A stretch of 64,000 nucleotides of DNA from Paenibacillus phyllosphaerae (GCF_014192105.1 NZ_JACHXK010000016.1:113239-177238), one strand, 5' to 3'; shown: positions 46,136-56,038, numbered from the stretch's first letter. Notes: generated by a model from the sequence alone, not told the origin. Numbers and translations are program-made.

Positions 46136-47824
46136 ATGAAATTATACGTGTATGCGTACAACGATAATCAAGATTCGGTCTCTTGCAAAATGAAAGTCAT
46201 TGCTCTTAAGCAAACCGCTACTGCGCTTGCAGATGGCGATACAATTGCTACCGTATATGGCAACGGACAATTCGAATTGGAACTTGCGCCCGGCCGATAT
46301 CGGATCGAAGTCTATAAGGGAAAGCTGTATTGGCCGGCGAAGGAAGAGCTCACCGTTGATGAGGAGGATGTCGTGCTGAACGTCACATTAAAGCCGATTA
46401 TTGACACGCGAAGCCTCGGTCTCTATTCCTTCGATGCTCATTCCCACGTTTCTCGCAATGTAAGGTCGGCTGACGGGAATCTTGAACAAGCCTCGACCAT
46501 CATGAAGGGCGAAGATTTCAACATCTTTTTTGCAGGATCGCCCTATGATCTGGAGACTCATCTTCAAGATCGGGATGGGCATATCCCCGCTGATCAGGTT
46601 CCCTACAGGGAGAAGTACGCCTCGATTATTGCCGAAGCCGGTAATGACCATTTCATCCTGGATATTGGCAACGAAATCGTCAAATGCCGATACGGGCATA
46701 TGTTTCTCTTGAACTATGATCAGAGGCCTCCCTACAGCAAGCATTACGACCGGGCATGGGACCCCTGGCTGTTCACCAAGATAGGCGACGAGCCGAAGTA
46801 CGACATCCTCTATCCCTATGAGGCGCTTCAACAAGAGCGGGGCGCGAACTCCGTTGCGGTCGCGGCTCACTCGACGAGCTGGTGGTACCAGGGAGAGGAA
46901 TTCATCTCCAATATCGCGGCAACGCTAGGTTTCGAGATATTGGCGGGATCGATCGACGCAATGGTGATCATGGGCTACGACAGCGACCATGTGCATTACC
47001 AGAACCTATGGTATGAGGTGTTGAACAACGGATATTACATGCCTGGGGTGGCCGAAACGGATCATACCTTCGACTCGAATCAGTCGAAGCATCTGGCGTT
47101 CAAAACGTATACCTATCTGGAGGCGTTCAATCTGGATGCCTTATGTACATCGATAAAAGCAGGACGGAACATCGTCTCCACAGGTCCCATCGTCCTTCTG
47201 GACGTGAATGGTCATCTCCCGGGCGCGGTCCTGAATTACGAAGCGGATGAGGCCTTTATCGTCCAGGTCGAAGCCTACCGCTGTTACGAGGCGCCATTGC
47301 GTAAAATGGAGCTCATCCTAGGTGGCAAGGTGTGGAAGGAATATGACATCGTCCAGGACGTGTTTGACCAGAAGGAGAGGCTGACCGTCCGTGAAGACAG
47401 CTATCTGGTTGCCAAATGTTATGATGCAGCCGGCAATGTGGCGATTACGAATCCGGTCTATATTCGCAACGCTCCCTTTCGTAATCGAGCGTTCACATCA
47501 GCGCTGACTGTGCAGGTGACGAAGGGTGGCAACCCGGCAGAGGGACAGTATTGGATCGGCGCTAGCCTGCTGAAGACGTCGTTTTCCGGGGTCATTCATT
47601 GTTCGTTAAGCGTGGATGCCGAACTGAGTATCGAAGTAGGGGGAACGGTCCAGCAAGTGAAGCTGTTCGAGCTTGATGAATTGCAAGCCATCTTCAGAAA
47701 GCTGTACTTCGGTTATTTCAATAAGCACCGACGGTATGCCGCAGGCGAAGTGCCAGTCGAATATTTTGAGCTGTCGCGGATCAGGGAGCTGCTTACGCGG
47801 GTCGATCTTCATATTCGCTTCTAG
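46136..47824 (+). CDS. CehA/McbA-type metallohydrolase domain protein
   Basis: This protein of 562 residues has no signal peptide. The first 85 residues form a carboxypeptidase-regulatory-like beta-sandwich (FELELAPGRYRIEVYKGK). A PHP-like metal-binding domain (about 95-390) follows with FDAHSHVSRN, a central FILDIGNE, VAVAAHSTSWW and PGVAETDHTFDS, fitting the CehA/McbA family of hydrolases. The C-terminal part is beta-rich. It is oriented with the second two-component system and may lie in the same regulon. A sugar-ester or lactone substrate would suit the locus, but the reaction is not shown by sequence. Confidence 0.7.
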   Translation: MKLYVYAYNDNQDSVSCKMKVIALKQTATALADGDTIATVYGNGQFELELAPGRYRIEVYKGKLYWPAKEELTVDEEDVVLNVTLKPIIDTRSLGLYSFDAHSHVSRNVRSADGNLEQASTIMKGEDFNIFFAGSPYDLETHLQDRDGHIPADQVPYREKYASIIAEAGNDHFILDIGNEIVKCRYGHMFLLNYDQRPPYSKHYDRAWDPWLFTKIGDEPKYDILYPYEALQQERGANSVAVAAHSTSWWYQGEEFISNIAATLGFEILAGSIDAMVIMGYDSDHVHYQNLWYEVLNNGYYMPGVAETDHTFDSNQSKHLAFKTYTYLEAFNLDALCTSIKAGRNIVSTGPIVLLDVNGHLPGAVLNYEADEAFIVQVEAYRCYEAPLRKMELILGGKVWKEYDIVQDVFDQKERLTVREDSYLVAKCYDAAGNVAITNPVYIRNAPFRNRAFTSALTVQVTKGGNPAEGQYWIGASLLKTSFSGVIHCSLSVDAELSIEVGGTVQQVKLFELDELQAIFRKLYFGYFNKHRRYAAGEVPVEYFELSRIRELLTRVDLHIRF

Positions 47825-47941
47825 AACGCATATCAGTGCCAGAGGCCTATTTACCTGCCATCCACAATGACCAAATATAAAGTTAACAGAACTGCGTTAC
47901 GATGAAGGAATGACACTTCCTAAGAAAAGGTATGCTGCCCA

Positions 47942-49552
47942 ATGGTCAAACTGTTGATTGTGGAAGATAACGATTTCGAACGACATGCCTTGCAGAATTA
48001 TATCGACTGGGACGTGCTTGGGATCCGGCAGGTGGAAACGGCGTACAACGGCTTGGATGGATTGGAAAAAGCGAAAGCGATCGTACCTGATATCATCATC
48101 AGCGACGTGATGATGCCGGGCATGAGCGGTATTGAGATGGCGCAATATATTATGAAATTTTTCCCGCAGACCAAATTCATCTTCTCCAGCGGACACGAAG
48201 ACGTCCGCCTTCTTCAGGAGGCGATGGAAGTGCGAGCGTGCAGTTATCTGATCAAGCCGCTCAAGCAGGAGGAGTTAATCAGCGTCATTAAGAAAGCGAC
48301 ATCGATGTTGGTCGACGAGAAGCTCACGAGTATCGCGCATAACAAGATGGTCGAGCAGTTTAACGATAACCTCCGTTATTTGCAAACCAAGTTCCTGGAG
48401 GAATTAATCGTAACGGGCAAGAACGCCCGCGATATGAAATCATTGTCCATGCATGCGAACGATCTGAAGCTGAGCATGATCGGCATGTATAAGTTAGCCG
48501 TGGTCGAACTTGATTTCGGTGTGGAGTCGGATCTGTTCCAGAACACGAATTTGCTCCATGTGGTCATGCACCAATTGGAAAGAATCAGCAGCTCGAAGCA
48601 TGCGCTAGTTATGAAAATATCGGGGAACAGGATCATAGTTCTGCTACATACCCTCGTGCCGGTAGGAGAGGAAGGAACGAAGATTATCGCCGATATCGCA
48701 GAAGGAATGCGGCTCGTGTCTGAAGAAATCAACTGTAAGTATATGATTGGCGTGAGCGATCTCTTCGCCAATCTGGATGATTTACACCAAGCGTTCAAGC
48801 AATCGAGCTTCGCCGCTAGCCGCAAGGTAAAGCTGGGATATGGTCATCTCGTTCATTATTCTGGCTGTCACGATTCGGAAGCCATCTCGTTGCAAGCGGG
48901 GCCTTACGACCTTCAAGCGGCCATCGCGCAGCTGATTGACCTTGTAATGAAGGGTGAGAACGTCGAGGACGAGCTTCGTAAGCTGGTACATGAACTGCAG
49001 GTTATTTCCGATCACCCCCTCGTCCGCGTTCAAAGCCTCATTATTTTGCTATTCTCCAACCTCTCCAAGCAATTGGCAGACGTGGGAGAGAATCTCGACA
49101 GAATGGCGGGAGAAGAAAGGGAGCTGTACGAGCAGATCATCAGCGCTAAGACGATCCCGGACATCCTTCAATTAGCCAGTAAGACGCTGACGTCCGTTGC
49201 TTCCTATATGTGCAGAAAAAAGCAAAATAAAGACGACTACATCATCAACGAAATCTTGACGATTCTAAATCAGGAGTACCGGCATCCGATCACGCTCAGC
49301 TCCTTATCGGAAAGGGTCTATTTGAGTCCCAACTACCTAAGAATCATATTCAAGAATAAGATGCGAATCAGCATCCAGGAATACTTGACGAACCTTCGTC
49401 TGTCCAAGGCCAAAGAGTTGCTGAAGGAGACTCGTTATAAAGTCCACGAGGTCGGCGAGATGGTGGGGTACGAGAACAGCACCTACTTTAGCATCGTGTT
49501 CAAAAACTACATGAAAATGACACCGGGGGAATATCGGAACAAATTCAAGTAA
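47942..49552 (+). CDS. response regulator with AraC output (system 2)
   Basis: The receiver domain has Asp55 (IIISDVMMPG) and the conserved Lys in CSYLIKPLKQ. A middle region of about 300 residues and an AraC double HTH (about 430-535; ITLSSLSERVYLSPNYLRIIF, EVGEMVGYENSTYFSIVFKNYM) follow. AAAAGG precedes the start. It stands before its kinase, the reverse of the order in system 1. Flanking candidate operators at 45991 and 51479 suggest control of the metallohydrolase and of importer 3. Confidence 0.9.
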   Translation: MVKLLIVEDNDFERHALQNYIDWDVLGIRQVETAYNGLDGLEKAKAIVPDIIISDVMMPGMSGIEMAQYIMKFFPQTKFIFSSGHEDVRLLQEAMEVRACSYLIKPLKQEELISVIKKATSMLVDEKLTSIAHNKMVEQFNDNLRYLQTKFLEELIVTGKNARDMKSLSMHANDLKLSMIGMYKLAVVELDFGVESDLFQNTNLLHVVMHQLERISSSKHALVMKISGNRIIVLLHTLVPVGEEGTKIIADIAEGMRLVSEEINCKYMIGVSDLFANLDDLHQAFKQSSFAASRKVKLGYGHLVHYSGCHDSEAISLQAGPYDLQAAIAQLIDLVMKGENVEDELRKLVHELQVISDHPLVRVQSLIILLFSNLSKQLADVGENLDRMAGEERELYEQIISAKTIPDILQLASKTLTSVASYMCRKKQNKDDYIINEILTILNQEYRHPITLSSLSERVYLSPNYLRIIFKNKMRISIQEYLTNLRLSKAKELLKETRYKVHEVGEMVGYENSTYFSIVFKNYMKMTPGEYRNKFK

Positions 49553-49583
49553 ACCTGCAAACGTTAATGGAGCGTACCGGACC

Positions 49584-51335
49584 ATGGATAGACTACGATT
49601 CCGCATAAAGAACGACGGCTTCAAATTCTTTCACCTTATACTCGCCTTCAATATCCTCACCGTCCTCATCTGTTCCGCGACCATCAGTTCCATCTTATAC
49701 GGCCGCCTTAACCAGACCGTTAATAAACAAAACGAAGAGTTTATGCATTATGCCACGTCCCAGGCGCTCAATGGCCTTGCGAACATTATGGAAAGCTGCG
49801 AATTGATTGCCAGCGACATCTATTCCGACTCTACGGTCGCGAACCTCTTCCTGTCTGCCTATGGCGGGAATGTCGATTACACGCTATTCCACCAGTTTAT
49901 CGGCATAAACAACCGATTCGAAAACTATGTCGCGACGAATATCGACATACGAAGCATTACCATCTACAAAATGGATCCTGAACTTATTACGGATGGCAAA
50001 AATATTAGAAGCATCGAAAGCTTTAGCCGGCAGGATCTGATGAAAAAGGCGATCGACGCTCGCGGGAAAAACGTTTGGGTTACGTATGAGAAGGAGGGCG
50101 GAGGTACGAGCATTCTCTTGCTGAAGTACATCAATATCAATCTGCCCGGCGGAATTCTGGCCATCGAGATGAATTTGGAGCGATTGAGCAACTTGTACAA
50201 AGGGGATCCGAATGCCAAATACTTGATGTACCTGCTGAGTGAAGGGAGAACCGTATTCAGCTCCAACCCGGATATTCAGCTTAGCCCGGAAACGCTGGCC
50301 GGCGTGAACAAGCATATGCAGAGCGACCAAGTCTATTCCACGTTGAAGCAGGGGCAAGACGATTATTATTCCTATTACGGTAAAGTCAATGGGGCTTTGA
50401 CGGCAGTTATCCTTTACGATGCCTATGAACTAGGCAAAGAGAAGCGATCGATTGCCAAGTACGTTTTGATATGCACCCTATTTTTCATCCTATTCGGCGT
50501 GGCGTTGGCGATCGTGTTCTCCACCCGATTCGCATCGGCCATCGAGAAGCTTGCCGGCAAAATGAAAGCCATCGAGAAGGGGCGTCTGCGCCTCTCGCCG
50601 GATCGTACCTACATTCGCGAAATCGCCGCCCTCGATCATACCTTATGCCATATGGCGCAGACGATCGATGGACTTACGGCCGATGTCGCGAAGACGGAAC
50701 GGCAGAAGGTCGAAAGCGAAATCAAATACTTGCAGATGCAGATGAACCCGCATTTCCTGTATAACCTGCTATCGGCCGTAAGATGGATGGCTTTCCGAAA
50801 AAGCGAACATAAAATCGTTCAAATCATCGATCTGCTGAGCGACTTCTACAAAATCGCGCTCAGCCAAGGTAAAGATCTTATCGCGATGAAATCCGAGATT
50901 CAGCTGATCGAGCATTACGTCGCGCTGCAGAATTGCTGTCTGAGCGATCAGATCATGCTGGCGGTTCATGTCGATCCGGGGCTGGAGGACCTGGCGATCT
51001 GTAAAATGACGCTTCAGCCGTTCGTGGAGAACAGCATCATTCACGGCAGGATCCATGGACAAGCCCTCCATATCATGGTGGATATTCGCCAACAGGAAGA
51101 TCGTATTGCGATCATGATTCAAGATGACGGGATGGGCGCCAAGGAAAGCTTTGGCTCCTACATGGAAAGCTTGAACAATGGTGAGACTTCAGCCATCAAG
51201 GTGGGGTACGGCGTCACGAACACGTTCATGCGCCTTAAGCTTTACTACCGCAATGCCCGCATCCATGTTCGCCAGGGACATCCGGGGACTATCGTAGAGC
51301 TGTCGTTCTCCGTCGGTGACCATCGGGTGCGGTAA
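49584..51335 (+). CDS. YesM-type sensor histidine kinase (system 2)
   Basis: This protein of 583 residues has a first helix (about 12-35), an extracellular sensor of about 250 residues, a second helix (about 293-313) and a HAMP segment (STRFASAIEKLAGKMKAIEK). A His_kinase domain with the phospho-acceptor in MNPHFLYNLLSAVRWMAF and an ATPase domain (LQPFVENSIIHGRI; GYGVTNTFMRLKLYY) complete it. It lies 31 bases behind its response regulator and just before importer 3. The ribosome site is weak. Confidence 0.9.
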   Translation: MDRLRFRIKNDGFKFFHLILAFNILTVLICSATISSILYGRLNQTVNKQNEEFMHYATSQALNGLANIMESCELIASDIYSDSTVANLFLSAYGGNVDYTLFHQFIGINNRFENYVATNIDIRSITIYKMDPELITDGKNIRSIESFSRQDLMKKAIDARGKNVWVTYEKEGGGTSILLLKYININLPGGILAIEMNLERLSNLYKGDPNAKYLMYLLSEGRTVFSSNPDIQLSPETLAGVNKHMQSDQVYSTLKQGQDDYYSYYGKVNGALTAVILYDAYELGKEKRSIAKYVLICTLFFILFGVALAIVFSTRFASAIEKLAGKMKAIEKGRLRLSPDRTYIREIAALDHTLCHMAQTIDGLTADVAKTERQKVESEIKYLQMQMNPHFLYNLLSAVRWMAFRKSEHKIVQIIDLLSDFYKIALSQGKDLIAMKSEIQLIEHYVALQNCCLSDQIMLAVHVDPGLEDLAICKMTLQPFVENSIIHGRIHGQALHIMVDIRQQEDRIAIMIQDDGMGAKESFGSYMESLNNGETSAIKVGYGVTNTFMRLKLYYRNARIHVRQGHPGTIVELSFSVGDHRVR

Positions 51336-51394
51336 TAGAGGCCGCCTTACGATAATTTCATATCGCGCTACTCAGCAAGCGCGCTGACTGCCAT

Positions 51395-51451
51395 AAGCAG
51401 GGTTTCTTTCTCGGGATAATTGCACTAGCTCGTGAATGCCCTGCTTTTTTG
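51395..51451 (+). terminator. terminator-like hairpin with long loop
   Basis: AAGCAGGG pairs with CCCTGCTT across a loop of 36 bases, followed by TTTT. It lies between the kinase gene and importer 3. The 347-base gap also holds the candidate operator at 51479, a GAGCGCGCTC palindrome at 51567-51576 and a start-site anomaly at 51646. Confidence 0.5.
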
Positions 51452-51478
51452 TTGCCGATATACGGCCAATGTTTTGTA

Positions 51479-51500
51479 ATCTATCGAAAAGTTTGGTATG
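51479..51500 (+). promoter_or_regulatory. candidate operator shared with 45991-46012, copy 2
   Basis: ATCTATCGAAAAGTTTGG and the following TATG match the other copy in 18 of 22 positions. A further ATCTATC occurs at 51531-51537. The segment lies 167 bases before ATG 51646 and 204 bases before the permease frame's first usable start. Confidence 0.5.
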
Positions 51501-51682
51501 TATGGTTCTTTACAGCCTCAAAGTATACGGATCTATCAATCAATCGATGAATCCTTAAATTGAAGAGAGCGCGCTCGCCCACCATAATTGAAGTATGAAC
51601 GACGTCGGACATACCGGATTACAAGTCACCTGCAGGAGGATAACCATGAGCTAGGGAGAGGATTCGCCTGAGAGAATCAAAA

Positions 51683-52633
51683 GTGTTCCGTTGGAAACCG
51701 GACGAGGGAGCAGGTAGCTACAATCACCGTTTACGCACAAAATTAAAGAGGCAAAAGGTATATCTCCTGCTTCTTATTCCGTTTGTTGCTTACATGCTGA
51801 TCTTTAAGTATGTGCCTATGTACGGCGCCCTGCTTGCCTTCCGGGAATTCTCGTATCGTACGCCCTTTGGCGGAGATTGGGTCGGTTTCACTTACTTTAA
51901 CGCTTTTTTCAATAGCCCCGATTTCGCGGTCGTGATGCGCAACACCCTCGTCATCAGTACCTTGAATCTTATTTTTTCCACGGTAGCGGCCATAGTGTTT
52001 GCCATTCTGATCTGCGAGCTTCGGAACGCGCTGTTCAAGAAGTTCATTCAGACCGTTTCCTATTTGCCCCACTTTATCTCTTGGGTGGTGGTAGCGGGGA
52101 TGGCGATGACGATTTTCTCCATCGATGAGCAGGCGCCGGTCAATTCTTTTTTGCTGAATCTGAAGCTGATCGACGATCCGATCAATTTTCTTGGGGAGGT
52201 GGATCATTTCTGGCCGCTCGTAACCGGACTCAATGTGTGGAAGAACGTAGGGTGGAATTCGATCATCTATATCGCCGCGATTACATCGATCGATAAACAG
52301 ATGTATGAGTCGGCCATGATCGACGGGGCTGGCAAGCTAAAGCAAATCACCCATATTACGCTGCCTACAATCCTGCCTACCATTATCCTGCTTTTCACCT
52401 TCGGTGTAGGCTACATCTTGAATGCCGGGCTAGACCAGCAGCTGTTTCTTCAAAACCCGATGAATATGCCGCATTCCGAGGTGCTGGACACGTATGTGCT
52501 GAAATACGGCTTGCAGCAAGCCGCTTACTCCTACGGAGCGGCCGTCGGATTATTCAAAAGCGCAGTTGGACTTGGTCTGCTGCTGCTATGCAATTATGCA
52601 TGCAGGAAATTCCTGAGAATGGGAATCTTCTAG
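51683..52633 (+). CDS. ABC importer 3: permease (LplB-like), 5' end disturbed
   Basis: This six-helix inner membrane protein of about 316 residues has FKYVPMYGALLAFREF and the EAA loop MYESAMIDGAGKLKQITHITLPT. The GTG at 51683 has only a weak ribosome site. Upstream, AGGAGGATAACC is followed by ATG AGC TAG at 51646-51654; deleting one T at 51652 would give MSRERIRLRES in frame with the permease. Either the start is shifted by a real or sequencing insertion, or translation restarts at 51683. It is followed by a second permease and a receptor. Confidence 0.83.
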   Translation: MFRWKPDEGAGSYNHRLRTKLKRQKVYLLLLIPFVAYMLIFKYVPMYGALLAFREFSYRTPFGGDWVGFTYFNAFFNSPDFAVVMRNTLVISTLNLIFSTVAAIVFAILICELRNALFKKFIQTVSYLPHFISWVVVAGMAMTIFSIDEQAPVNSFLLNLKLIDDPINFLGEVDHFWPLVTGLNVWKNVGWNSIIYIAAITSIDKQMYESAMIDGAGKLKQITHITLPTILPTIILLFTFGVGYILNAGLDQQLFLQNPMNMPHSEVLDTYVLKYGLQQAAYSYGAAVGLFKSAVGLGLLLLCNYACRKFLRMGIF

Positions 52634-52673
52634 GCAGAATGGGCCAGAGACGAGGAGTCATGGAGGGCTCGAC

Positions 52674-53561
52674 ATGAAACAAACCTTGGGAGAACGGGCA
52701 TTTCATCTGTTCAATTATCTATTCCTGTTGTTCGTTGGATTCGTAACCGCATTTCCTTTCTGGAACATCTTCGTGGTGTCCTTCAACGAGGCAAGGGATG
52801 CGATGAGAGGAAGCATCTATTTTTGGCCGCGCAAATTTTCGGTTGAAGCGTACGTGGCCATTTTCAATGAAAGCAGCCTAGTGCATGCAACGTATATCAG
52901 CATCGCCAGAACGGTACTGGGTACGCTTCTTGGGTTGCTGTGCACGGCGATTCTGGCTTACTTGTTAGCTAACCGCGAACTGCTCCTGCGCAGAAGCATG
53001 TTGTTCTTCTTCATCTTCACGATGTATTTCTCTGGGGGCTTGATCCCGGAGTTTATGCTCTTCAAAAGCCTGCACCTGTACAATCGTTTTCTCGTGTACA
53101 TCATCCCGACGGCGATCAATGTATGGAACGTGATGGTAATGAGGCAGTTCTTCGAGGACCTGCCTGCTTCCTTAGCCGAATCGGCCAGGATCGACGGTGC
53201 ATCCGAATTGCGAACCTTGTGGAGCATCATTCTTCCCATGTCAACGCCCGTCCTGGCAACGATCGCCTTAATGATCGGCGTCCAGCAGTGGACCGCTTGG
53301 TTCGACACGTACATGTTCACTTCGGGCTCGAGTGATCTGGCCACGCTCCAAGGGGTGCTTGTCAAAATCCTCATGGAGACCCAAATTCAATCCACGGACC
53401 CTGCGCAAGCGGCTAGGCTGGAGCAAGCCGGATCGATCTTGACGCCGGAGGTCATTAAGATGGCGACAATCACCATCACGACGGTGCCTATTATGTTGAT
53501 CTATCCGTTTTTGCAGCGTTACTTTGTCGGCGGACTTACGATTGGTGCCGTCAAAGGATAA
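52674..53561 (+). CDS. ABC importer 3: permease (LplC-like)
   Basis: This six-helix subunit of 295 residues has the EAA loop LAESARIDGASELRTLWSIILPMS and the end motif PFLQRYFVGGLTIGAVKG. GGAGGG precedes the start. It partners with the 51683 product. Confidence 0.9.
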   Translation: MKQTLGERAFHLFNYLFLLFVGFVTAFPFWNIFVVSFNEARDAMRGSIYFWPRKFSVEAYVAIFNESSLVHATYISIARTVLGTLLGLLCTAILAYLLANRELLLRRSMLFFFIFTMYFSGGLIPEFMLFKSLHLYNRFLVYIIPTAINVWNVMVMRQFFEDLPASLAESARIDGASELRTLWSIILPMSTPVLATIALMIGVQQWTAWFDTYMFTSGSSDLATLQGVLVKILMETQIQSTDPAQAARLEQAGSILTPEVIKMATITITTVPIMLIYPFLQRYFVGGLTIGAVKG

Positions 53562-53579
53562 AAAAAGTCGAAGGTAGGG

Positions 53580-55265
53580 ATGAACGGAATGAAACGCCAA
53601 TCCAAAATCATCAGCACGCTCGCCGCGGCCATGGTCTGTTTTACGGTGCTTGGCGCATGCAGCAACAACAACAACTCGGCCAATGAACCTGTTGTCTCAT
53701 CGAATGATGGGGGGCAGACGCAAACGAAGGAGGAACCCATCGTATTGTCGATTGTGAACTCCGCCGGAGGCACGCCGAATTTCCCTACGGGTGACCCGTT
53801 CTGGGAGGAGAATCCGGTAGCGAAGGCATTGGAAGAGAAGCTGAACATCAAGCTGAAGTGGGACGTCTACTCCGGAGTCGGCAAAGATAAATTGAATGTG
53901 ACGCTAGCCAGCGGCGATTATCCGGATATCATTATGCTCTCCGATCCCGCCCGCGTTATCGCCGACAAAATCGCCATCCCGCTCAACGATTTGATCGAGA
54001 CGTACGGCGGGGATCTGAAGAAGAAGTACGGTTCCGCGCTTAATTTGCTCAAGCAGAGCGACGGCAATATTTATCACTTGACGAACTCTTACCTGCCGGA
54101 AGGCGCAACGCCGCCAGGATTCGGGTACAGCCTGCAGGTGAGGACGGACATTTATGAGGCGCTCGGTTCCCCGAAGATGGAGACGGCCGACGACGTGTAC
54201 AACTATTTGAAAGCCGTGAAAGAAAAGTACCCGAAGACGCCTGACGGACAAACGATGTATCCGCTCAGCGGGTACAACCGCAACTGGGGCTCCCCTTACT
54301 TCGGCATGATTGCCATGGCGGGCTCGCCGGCCGATTCCAAACTGTACATCGCACCGGACGATTCCATCACATACTGGGCCAAGGCACCATGGGCGCAAGA
54401 GGTGCTTCAGTTCTACAATAAGCTGTATCGCGAAGGGTTAATCGATCCCGAAGCTTTCACGCAAGACTATGCTACCTGGCAGAAGTCCAAACTGTATCCC
54501 GCTCGTGTCGCCGCTCACATTGGCGGCTGGAACCAGACCTACGACGTGCTGAAGACTTATACCGACGCTAAGCTGCCTAACGCCGAGAAGATGTATTTCC
54601 AGAACGTCGTCTTCAAGTTCCCGTCCGGCGACAAACCGGCCGTATTCTCCGTCAGCAAGAAAGGCAACGGAGCGATTATCATTACCGATAAATGCAAAGA
54701 TCCGGAAGCGGCGATGAAGCTGCTCAATTACTTGACGACGGAGGAGGGCAATTTCCTCGCGATGAACGGACCGGAAGGGATTCAGTGGGAGATGGTCGAT
54801 GGCAAGCCGACGCTGAAGCAGTCTTACCTTGACCGCTGGCTGGCCGGCGAGAAGCAGGTGAACATCGAGCAAGAAACCGGGATGGCCCATTACGCCAGGC
54901 TTGTAGGATCCGATCTCGGCAGAACCAGCTGGGGAACTTACTGGATTTTGAAGGACGATCCGATCGCGACAAACGATACGAGAGCGCAGCAAAGGGACAC
55001 GGCGCTTAGTCCTTATTGGTACGACGCCACGACGATCGGAGATCTCATGGCCGACGCGGATATGGATACCTTGAACAAACAGCAGGCTGTTGACAAGCGT
55101 CTGTACGAGAACGCATTCTCCGTGATTCTGGCCAAATCCGAGGCGGAGTTCGAGGCAGAGTTCGCCAAGTTCGTGAGAGATCTTGACGCAGCCGGTGCCG
55201 AGCAGGTAGAGGCATACATGACGAAGATGCATAAGCAATACGAGAGCCAGTTATCGGGCACGTAG
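53580..55265 (+). CDS. ABC importer 3: solute-binding lipoprotein
   Basis: A signal with lipobox LGAC (Cys about residue 29) and an Asn/Ser/Gln-rich linker precede a class I binding fold of about 500 residues. It is more distant from the two importer 2 receptors than they are from each other. It lies 18 bases behind its permease gene. The downstream rhamnosidase and (alpha/alpha)6 glycosidase suggest a rhamnose-containing oligosaccharide as ligand (inference). Confidence 0.88.
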   Translation: MNGMKRQSKIISTLAAAMVCFTVLGACSNNNNSANEPVVSSNDGGQTQTKEEPIVLSIVNSAGGTPNFPTGDPFWEENPVAKALEEKLNIKLKWDVYSGVGKDKLNVTLASGDYPDIIMLSDPARVIADKIAIPLNDLIETYGGDLKKKYGSALNLLKQSDGNIYHLTNSYLPEGATPPGFGYSLQVRTDIYEALGSPKMETADDVYNYLKAVKEKYPKTPDGQTMYPLSGYNRNWGSPYFGMIAMAGSPADSKLYIAPDDSITYWAKAPWAQEVLQFYNKLYREGLIDPEAFTQDYATWQKSKLYPARVAAHIGGWNQTYDVLKTYTDAKLPNAEKMYFQNVVFKFPSGDKPAVFSVSKKGNGAIIITDKCKDPEAAMKLLNYLTTEEGNFLAMNGPEGIQWEMVDGKPTLKQSYLDRWLAGEKQVNIEQETGMAHYARLVGSDLGRTSWGTYWILKDDPIATNDTRAQQRDTALSPYWYDATTIGDLMADADMDTLNKQQAVDKRLYENAFSVILAKSEAEFEAEFAKFVRDLDAAGAEQVEAYMTKMHKQYESQLSGT

Positions 55266-55378
55266 CGAGGCGATCGGGAGACGTTGACAACCGGCAATGG
55301 GTGGAGGGCTGAAACTTCATTCATTGCCTTTCTTGCGGCTAGACATCAGTATTCCTATCGAAAAGGAGAGTATGTGCT

Positions 55379-56038
55379 ATGAAACTTACCTTCATCCGTC
55401 ATGGACATATGGCAGGAGATCCTTTCGTATGCCCTGAACAGCCCGTAGAAGGGTGTCTATCGGAGGCATTCGGTATTCCGCAAGCCGAAGCTACCGGGGA
55501 GGCGCTCAAGCACGAATCCTATGACTATGCGTTCTCCTCCCCCTATGGACGGGCGCTGCAAACGGCCGAAATCGTCCTGGCCGGGCGTAAGACGGATATC
55601 CGTATACTGCCCTATCTCTACGAGTGGATGCCCAATCGCGAGTTGGAGCAGCTGCCCAGCACGGTCTTCGAGCAGATGCAGCGGCAGACCGGAGGCGCAT
55701 ACGCCGAGGAGACGTGGAAAACCGATATGGGGGAAGGGTACTACGACATGTGCGCCAGAATCATTCCCCCTTTTCTAAAGGAACTGAGCGGGATCGGCAT
55801 TCACAGCCGGATGGGCGGTTTCGTTCCGGAAGAGAACGCCAAAGGGCTGTCCGTTGCCGTCTTCGGCCATGGCGGTTCGCTGGGCATCCTGCTGAACTTC
55901 TTGCTCGGCGTCCGGCCTTTCCCGGTAGGCAGTTTCTCGTTCGAGCATACGGGCGTAGCCGCCATCCAATTCACGGAACGCAGAGGCGTCTATTATCCGC
56001 AGTTGGTCATTCGCGCGCTTCATGAGAACGCCCATTAA
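55379..56038 (+). CDS. histidine phosphatase family protein
   Basis: This is a cytosolic phosphoglycerate-mutase-like phosphatase of 219 residues. The catalytic FIRHGHMAGD is at the N-terminus, SSPYGRALQTAE holds the second active-site Arg region, and VFGHGGSLGILL carries the second His. Such enzymes act on phosphosugars or other small phosphates. AAGGAG precedes the start. It is encoded between importer 3 and two glycoside hydrolases, so a sugar-phosphate role is possible but not shown. Confidence 0.85.
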   Translation: MKLTFIRHGHMAGDPFVCPEQPVEGCLSEAFGIPQAEATGEALKHESYDYAFSSPYGRALQTAEIVLAGRKTDIRILPYLYEWMPNRELEQLPSTVFEQMQRQTGGAYAEETWKTDMGEGYYDMCARIIPPFLKELSGIGIHSRMGGFVPEENAKGLSVAVFGHGGSLGILLNFLLGVRPFPVGSFSFEHTGVAAIQFTERRGVYYPQLVIRALHENAH

